Origin: Pardosa pseudoannulata
Taxonomy: Eukaryota > Arthropoda > Arachnida > Araneae > Lycosidae
NCBI GenBank assembly: GCA_032207245.1
Contig: CM063501.1
Coordinates: 86,247,258 to 86,311,257, forward strand
Length of the DNA stretch: 64,000 nt
Reading direction: 5' to 3'
This document shows, in pieces, positions 58,356 to 64,000 of this stretch. The notes under the pieces are model-generated. The model was not told the DNA's origin, made no database searches, and saw nothing but the letters and a program-made list of their open reading frames with translations. The position numbers and the translations under genes are program-made. Within the stretch, counting starts at the first letter, position 1; each line of letters opens with the position of its first letter.

Positions 58356-58444
58356 CTGAAAGAGACGAATTTGGTGGTGTATCACTAAATCACTATTTTT
58401 CTTAGTGATTTAGTGATACACCACCAAATTCGTCTTACTTTCAG
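58356..58444. repeat. Near-perfect inverted repeat, 40-bp stem, 7-nt loop
   Basis: 58363-58395 (agacgaatttggtggtgtat...) is perfectly complementary to 58403-58435 over 33 bp, around a tttttct loop. A further 7 bp (ctgaaag/ctttcag) pair outside a 2-nt bulge. The total length is 89 nt. No TA, TTAA or other target duplication is obvious at its ends. Confidence 0.97.
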
Positions 58445-58830
58445 TGAAATTAATGTAATGTAAAGGCAAAGTAATAAGAAAAATACCTGTTTGTATACAG
58501 ATGTTTGTTTTTAGCTAATCTTGTTTAAAATGACACTCCGTTAAAAACCTCTTTTTCTGTTAAAGAGTATTACCCGATTCTGGGCTGAACGTTCAGAATA
58601 GGCTAAGCAAAATGTTCCGATTTCCTTATGCCTCATATAACCAACATAATGGCTAAGAGTTCTTTAAACAAGACTAATCCTCCATATACAGAATAAAAAA
58701 ACCTGGTGGATGTAAGATGCATGCAACTCTCAGAATTTTGCACAATATCGAGTATATGAGTTACTGTAAAATCTGGAAGTTTGGTAAATCTTAGGTATTA
58801 CCGATAATACCTAGCTTTTAACAAAATGGC
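58445..58830. other. AT-rich non-coding sequence
   Basis: No feature was seen. Confidence 0.5.
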
Positions 58831-59232
58831 TTGGTAAAAGGCCGAAGTATATTACAAATAAAATTAACAAAATGTAGCCATAAAAATGAATTCTTTTTGC
58901 TTTATTTGTACATTTATGAATTAATTCTGGTAATTCTTACGTTCTACATAATTTCTTTCCTATTCGTTATAATATCCTATAAAGAGACAGTACAATTTCG
59001 TATCATGGCTAAACATTATAAATTAAGTTTTACCTCTTATTGTATCAATTTGAATTTTTCTAGTAAGCATTTCTGGAATTTTTCAGTAGATATTCATTTT
59101 AATATATTGGAACTCAATCCCTGTTTATGTAAGAAAATATTTGAAGAAATATTCATTAAATTTAACATAGGTGTAAGACAATTATTCCTAAACGCACGAA
59201 GACAGATGGGCAAAATTAGATTTTATCACTAA
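58831..59232 (+). other. Unassigned 133-codon open frame with a hydrophobic segment
   Basis: The frame begins at an ATG at 58831. Residues ~20-50 are strongly hydrophobic (LYLYIYELILVILTFYIISF then LFVII), consistent with one membrane helix. It is followed by YKETVQFRIMAKHYKLSFTS and YCINLNF. The part from the helix to YCINLNF is similar at protein level to a frame in the 45469-46260 duplication (LTICYLFLDY...MMAKYYNLSFTSYCISL) and more weakly to one near 47035-47100. A multi-pass receptor exon, for example of the insect-type gustatory receptor superfamily, is one possible reading, but I see no diagnostic motif. It may equally be a diverged repeat. Confidence 0.25.
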
Positions 59233-60021
59233 ATATTTTCAGTAAAACAGATTTAAGCAATTCAATACGTATTTCAATATATGAATATTTTAAATTACTT
59301 TAGACAAAAATTATCTTTACATGAAGAATTTGAAACTACCACCGGGAAGACTATACCTCTAGTGTTTCCAATGTATTTGTTTTGATTTAACAGTAAATCT
59401 CAAATTTATTTCATCCAAAATCACATACATCTAATTTTCAAATCATAAATGAAACTTCTATGTGAAAATTTGTATCACCATTTAGTATGGATTCTACGCG
59501 CAAATAGTGTTATTTTGTTGTTGGTACAATCGGGAAAGCATTATTTTAGAACTCACTATTTAAATGACATCAACTTTCGGGTATGTTGCAGATCCGCAAT
59601 ATGGTTGTATATTGGATTATTGCTAGCACAGCCATATAAATACTTTAAGATATTCATCAATATATGTTCAGTAGAAATGATTATAATTATATCCAGCATT
59701 AATGAGTTAATTCCATACCCATAAGTTTTTTTTTGTGAATAACTGCACGTTCATAAAAAAAAAATCCAGAATTATATATCTTGCCTTCTCAAAGTATGTA
59801 GATACTATTTATTTTTGAAGCTGAAAGAAATTTTGTATTCAAAAGACTGTTATGTTTTGACACTATGTCATAAAAGAGAACAGACGATTTAACTTAGATA
59901 AAAAAAAAATTTTTAACCTGTGTCTAAAACTCGAGTTATTTTATTAAAAGTCTTCATTTCTCATGTTTTCTCAAGCATTTGTTAAAGGTAAGAGACCTTT
60001 TAAGAGTTTATTAATCCACTG
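59233..60021. other. AT-rich intergenic sequence
   Basis: A 91-codon plus-strand frame at 59449-59724 has two hydrophobic stretches but no recognised family. I cannot support it as a gene. Confidence 0.35.
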
Positions 60022-60409
60022 TTGCTAAGTTTAATTTTTGGATCGCTGCATGGCAACGAAAATACATCCGGAATTCTATTTCTAGCGTCCTTGAGCGACG
60101 CAGATATTATCTATCCCTACCCTACCTTCCTCGATTGTCCTTTTCTTCTCTCTGCATCAGCATTTTGTGCTCCTGGTGTCCGATCACGCCTGGAGCCTCT
60201 CACAGATAAAGCGTTATTCCTTCCTCCTCCCACGGGAAATGAATTGCGACGAGTGGTCAATAAACCGAACACGTAGAATGAGCGAGATAGAGGTGAAAAA
60301 TTACCCCCAGCAAACGAAGAGCTTGGGGAATGGACGTTCAAGAAGAAGAATAAAACCCTGTGATGGATGTACCCCTAAATATATTTTTGCCCGTCTGTGT
60401 GGTTATTAG
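60022..60409. other. GC-richer block with overlapping open frames on both strands
   Basis: About 390 bp of balanced composition with open frames 60022-60276 and 60167-60409 (plus) and 60117-60341 (minus). On the minus strand aatcgaggaaggtaggg contains a passable 5' splice site, but there is no matching acceptor. None of the peptides is recognisable. It could hold an exon or a regulatory element. Confidence 0.3.
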
Positions 60410-60627
60410 GGCCGATCTATTGCTTTTTTGGCTAAATCCCATTTCTATCGGTGGAAAAAAGAATTTCAATGATGTATTATCCACAAGAAACTCACCTTAT
60501 TGCTTAGAAAATATCTTTTTATTTGCTTTACTACGTTTTTTTCTATTTGGAAATGGAATTATATTTGATCTCTCATAGAAATAAGTAGATTATTGTGTAC
60601 ATAGTACTATTTAAAGCCTTATATATA
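60410..60627. other. AT-rich non-coding sequence
   Basis: No feature was seen before the TA-flanked Tc1 end at 60628. Confidence 0.5.
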
Positions 60628-61091
60628 CACTGAGTGGCTAAAAAATTAGACACACCCTCTATAACGGAGTATGTGCAACTTTAGATCTCATCTCAATCAT
60701 TCTACTTGGAATAGACTTAACACGTTGCAGTTACTATTGCTCAGGAATATTCATCCATGCTGCTGTAATGGCAGCTTTAAGTTGGGTAAAACTGGATAGT
60801 GACGCTTCCAAATTTTGAAGTTATTTTTCAGTTATTAAATTAAGTTTATAAACTAGCTAATAAGATAGCTTAAACTCAAATTGATGTTCCAAAAACCAAT
60901 TTTATACTAATAGAGAGCGATGGTAAAGTGCATTGTCCTGCCGAAATTATCTATTACCATAATGAAACCTTATAACTGTAAACGAGTTCACGTGATAGGC
61001 AACATTATTTAGATAAGCTATGCTGTTTTCCTATGTGTCCACAGATATCAAGAAGTATCCCAGCGTACATTAGTAAACCTTTAAGCCCACC

Positions 61092-61400
61092 TTAATCCCT
61101 TGACTTAAGGAATCTGATGTGTCCTAAAAATACAATTTAATTTTGGCTCATCTGGACAATTTTGGGAAATTTGAGAAAGAGGGCGTTTTACTTTGACATT
61201 TGCATTTTGTGTAATATTTAAAGATGTTTATATATGGTGCTAATGTACAATAATTAAGTAACAGTATAAAATTATGATTTAATATAATGCCGCACGACGT
61301 CTGTCGGAGACAGCTAACGACGTTTTGGAGACGTCAAAATCTACTTTGACACATGAGAAGACTGACGTCTCCCAGACGTCATTGTATTTTAAGGGGTTAA
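61092..61400. mobile_element. TTAA-flanked MITE (family IV) in the Tc1 relic
   Basis: 309 bp between TTAA at 61092-61095 and 61397-61400. The right tip complement ccccttaaaatacaatgacg is clear and the left tip tcccttgacttaaggaatc is a weak match. Near the right end a palindromic run of gacgtct/agacgtc motifs (61307-61382) stands out. Confidence 0.65.
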
Positions 61401-61826
61401 ATCCATCGCTACCTGCACAAAGAGTTCTTTGTCAGGAATTGCTCATTAATTTATGCTGTTTATACTATATTCTGACCTTGACATCTGCATGAGAGAACAG
61501 AAAAATGAAATTTATTAGACCAAGCTATCTTTTTTCAATTCCCAAGATTATCATTCCTCAACAGATGTATTTTCCTACATTTCTGTGATACCAAAGGCTC
61601 TCCTGATGATTGCTTTCCGCTATATCTCATCCTTTGCAAAGTATGTTTACTGTTGAAAGTAATTTGTTAGAATTCTGTTGCTGAAAGTTGTGTGCGCTAT
61701 TCATCTTTTAACTGTTTCGTTCAACAGCTTTTGTTCGACCATAATAGTCCTTATCGCTCGAAGTTTCTTTTTCTCATCTACCACTCTCTAACACCTGACA
61801 TGCTGTTAGATAAGAAATTTTTAAAG

Positions 61827-62121
61827 CCTCTCCACACTATGGTCCACTGAAAGACATTACCACCGTCTGCAGGGAGTTTGGCGTATCGTGGTCGATGGCG
61901 GCAGACGATAAAATAGCCTTGGCGAACAATGGCTTCGGAAGCGGTTTTTCTTCAAAGATTAAAGGCAACCATATGCGCAGTTAAAGTGCGCAGTAGATCC
62001 TATGGACGAATCCACACGCTTGGCTCATTTAGTGGCCCAGCGTGTGGATGCAACTCGTGAACCATCGTTCAAGGCCACCATCAGGAAGTGGTGAACAATT
62101 GGCCATAGTGTGGAGGCTACA
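61827..62121. mobile_element. MITE family 'CCTCCACA', copy 3
   Basis: Ends cctctccacactatggtcc and the complement of ggccatagtgtggaggctaca. It is inverted relative to copies 1 and 2 and shares their interior. The flanks ttaaagc (61821-61827) and ttaaagc (62122-62128) suggest a 7-bp or slightly longer target duplication. Confidence 0.8.
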
Positions 62122-62260
62122 TTAAAGCTGTTACCATTTCAGCGACTGCAGGCACCAGCACTTTTTGTACTGACGATCATCCCTCCCTCAAAGATACTTG
62201 GTGATCACCAATTTCGACATTAACTGCCATGATAACTACGTTATCCGAAGAAAAACATTC

Positions 62261-62569
62261 CGTATAGCAGCATTCAACAAGACATGATGTTAATAAAATG
62301 ATTTATTATTTCCTTATCTTTAATCAAATTTCGAGATTAACAGTGTATTCAGAAAAAAATTTAAGAGTTAAAAAAAAGTTTTGAATGAGGTCAAATAAAC
62401 ATCGCCCTTTTTTTCCAAGACTATAAAATTTTAATATTAAACAGATACTCTTCAACAAATAGATAAAAATAAAGTATTACAGCAGAGGAAAAACATTTTA
62501 CTGTACCATAAGAACATTCTTAAAATCAGAGTTAGGTTTTTAAAGAATTAAAAAGAACTAGTTTCGGCT
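62261..62569. other. AT-rich non-coding sequence
   Basis: No feature was seen. Confidence 0.5.
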
Positions 62570-62800
62570 GATTACGTTACAACACTCAAAATGTATATTT
62601 TAATCGGTACTTTCCCTCATAAATCTAAATTATATTTTTTGTTGAAAATTGATATATTTTACATGCAATTTTGTGTTAGGTGGATTAGGTTACAACACTC
62701 AAAATGTATATTTTAATAGGTACTTTCCCTCGTAAAACTAAATTATATTTTTTTTTGTTGAAAAATGATATATTTTCCAAGAAGTTTTGTGTTAAAGTGT
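62570..62800 (+). repeat. Tandem duplication, 113-bp unit x2
   Basis: gttacaacactcaaaatgta at 62576 recurs at 62689. The copies share 'taggtactttccctc' and 'attgatatatttt' type blocks with few differences. Confidence 0.93.
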
Positions 62801-62875
62801 TACGCTTATATTTTAAAACAAAATAAAAACAATAAACATGTTAAATATTATAGAATAAATTTATATTAACCCCTT

Positions 62876-63097
62876 GAGGACCACACGTAAATACTATACG
62901 GTATATATATATTTCATGCCATCTAGTAATTAAATATAGCATTTAAAAATTAAAATAAAACTTTCAGATCTTCTATTATTCATACGCGATATTGGTTTCT
63001 AAATATCAACTGGAGATTATCGCGTGGAGCGAAGCTGTACTGATAACAGTGAAATTGCTGCTTCGCGTATATGAGACGTTGGTCGCGAAGGGTTTAA
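62876..63097. mobile_element. TTAA-flanked MITE (family III)
   Basis: 222 bp with TTAA at 62876-62879 and 63094-63097. Left tip ccccttgaggaccacacg, right tip ttggtcgcgaaggg. Same family as the SINE-nested copy at 53385-53619. Confidence 0.9.
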
Positions 63098-63099
63098 TC

Positions 63100-64000
63100 T
63101 GTAGAATAAATCTTCTGATGAAAATACTTCATAATACTGGAATTTCATATTAGTGATTCCTGACTTTTAGCGTTGGTTATAAATGTCCATCAATGAATAA
63201 TTACACTTGTAATGACATTATAAATTTCATTATAGAAAATGACTTTTCTCAGAAGTATGTGCTCCGAAAAACAAACTTCCGTACATATATTTTGAATTGG
63301 CTCTGTTTACCTTAAAAAAAGACAGTTACTTGCAGTGAATTTTTTTTTTACAGATTACTTTTTCTGCTTTTTGTTTATCAAATGTTTCAAATTCTCCTTG
63401 ACAACCTTATCGATAGCTTTATACGAAATGTAAAATTTAAAATACAATCTCCAAATGGTATTATGCTCTGCCGTTATTTAAAATCTTTCGTCTGAGTGGG
63501 AAACAAAATGGAGGTCCAGACGTTAGCTTGGAACTTTCTGATCTCAGCAATAAAGTTAGTTTAGTACTTCGTGATCACGAATTTTGCGCATTTGAACTTT
63601 ACTATGAGATCTTATCTGGAGACTAGAAAAATGTAATCACAATTTTTTTTTCTCGCAGCATTTTACAATTGTGTAAAAGTGTTTCAGAACGTGTGTTGTT
63701 ATTACTAGGCATTTAAGATTTTAATTTCAGTACAAAAAAACTAAACGCTGGGTTAAAATCTAAGTAGTTTTAAAAACTCAATTTTTTTGTTAAATGCCAG
63801 CATTCAGATTAAAAGATTTCTTAAGCTAGCTAAATGTGAGCGGAGAAAAAAAATGGCAACCGTTAAAAAAAAAGAAGTACTGGTTTGTTTCTCTGAACTT
63901 CACAAAAGAAGACGAAAATTATTTTAATCTAATAAAAGGCTCATAAAAGCGAAGAAGCTAGCATGTTATTTAAGAAAACTTGAGCAAACGAGGGCAATTT
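63100..64000. other. Intergenic sequence at the window edge
   Basis: A 54-codon stop-free plus-strand stretch ending at the TAG near 63626 (contains GGPDVSLELSDLSNKVSLVL) has ordinary composition but neither a start nor convincing splice sites. Otherwise the region is AT-rich. Confidence 0.35.

Larger units (their letters stand above)
60628..62260 (-). mobile_element. Tc1 relic containing two nested MITEs
   Basis: A Tc1-type tip, cactgagtggctaaaaaatt, begins after TA at 60628. On the minus strand the transposase reads backwards from the right. The N-terminal part (about 62140-62240) has AVNVEIGDHQVSLREG. Near 61400-61440 there is a decayed catalytic segment. At about 61045-61090 GLKGLLMYAGILLDI matches the 'VMVWAGI' block, and at 60755-60820 LKAAITAAWMNIPEQ is the C-terminal block. 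Many stops and shifts are present. Removing the insertions at 61092-61400 and 61827-62121 leaves about 1.0 kb, close to a Tc1 coding length. No right inverted repeat was found. Confidence 0.7.

Noticed and set aside
60022..60409. Protein-coding gene in the GC-richer block
   Set aside because: Frames overlap on both strands, no domain is recognised and splice signals are incomplete; left as an unassigned block.
63341..63640. Exon starting after the tttttttttacag at ~63354
   Set aside because: The acceptor looks good, but the frame that is open at 63470-63626 has stops between the acceptor and that stretch.

Overview
This window looks like intergenic sequence from an AT-rich arthropod genome. 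A spider or other arachnid is my best guess, from the style of the tRNA-derived SINE and the mix of Tc1/mariner, hAT, piggyBac-like and BEL/Pao relics, but this is inference and no host gene confirms it. I found no convincing protein-coding gene, rRNA, functional tRNA or CRISPR array in 64 kb. The longest open frame (370 codons near 38 kb) is a GAGT/GA microsatellite read as protein.

Layout. 0-8 kb: a solo LTR, a 253-bp tandem repeat and an old array of diverged duplications (3.0-7.3 kb). 8-19 kb: a pogo-like MITE, a ~604-bp tandem repeat, a Tigger remnant with a readable C-terminal transposase tail, a TTAA-flanked MITE, one unusually open 125-codon frame with good splice signals (17.5-17.9 kb) and a decayed ~125-bp satellite. 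19-31 kb: piggyBac-like elements, a BEL/Pao pol fragment, two paralogous copies of one repeat (one carrying two later insertions), a solo LTR, SINEs and a LINE 3' tail. 31-42 kb: more TTAA elements, a 1-kb compound microsatellite, an internally deleted Tc1 element and a solo LTR nested in a SINE. 42-54 kb: a hAT element with a perfect 8-bp target duplication, an A-B-A-B tandem array, a segmental duplication, a full-length but dead Tc1 element, a SINE split by a TTAA MITE and a long-TIR mariner-type MITE. 54-64 kb: a 156-bp tandem repeat, another piggyBac-like element, a 40-bp-stem inverted repeat and a Tc1 relic holding two nested MITEs.

Nothing here works together as a pathway. What the window records best is insertion order: nested elements with intact target duplications, and paralogous repeats that act as empty sites, allow relative dating of SINE, LTR, Tc1, TTAA-MITE and hAT activity. 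All identifications come from reading the sequence; no database search was possible.
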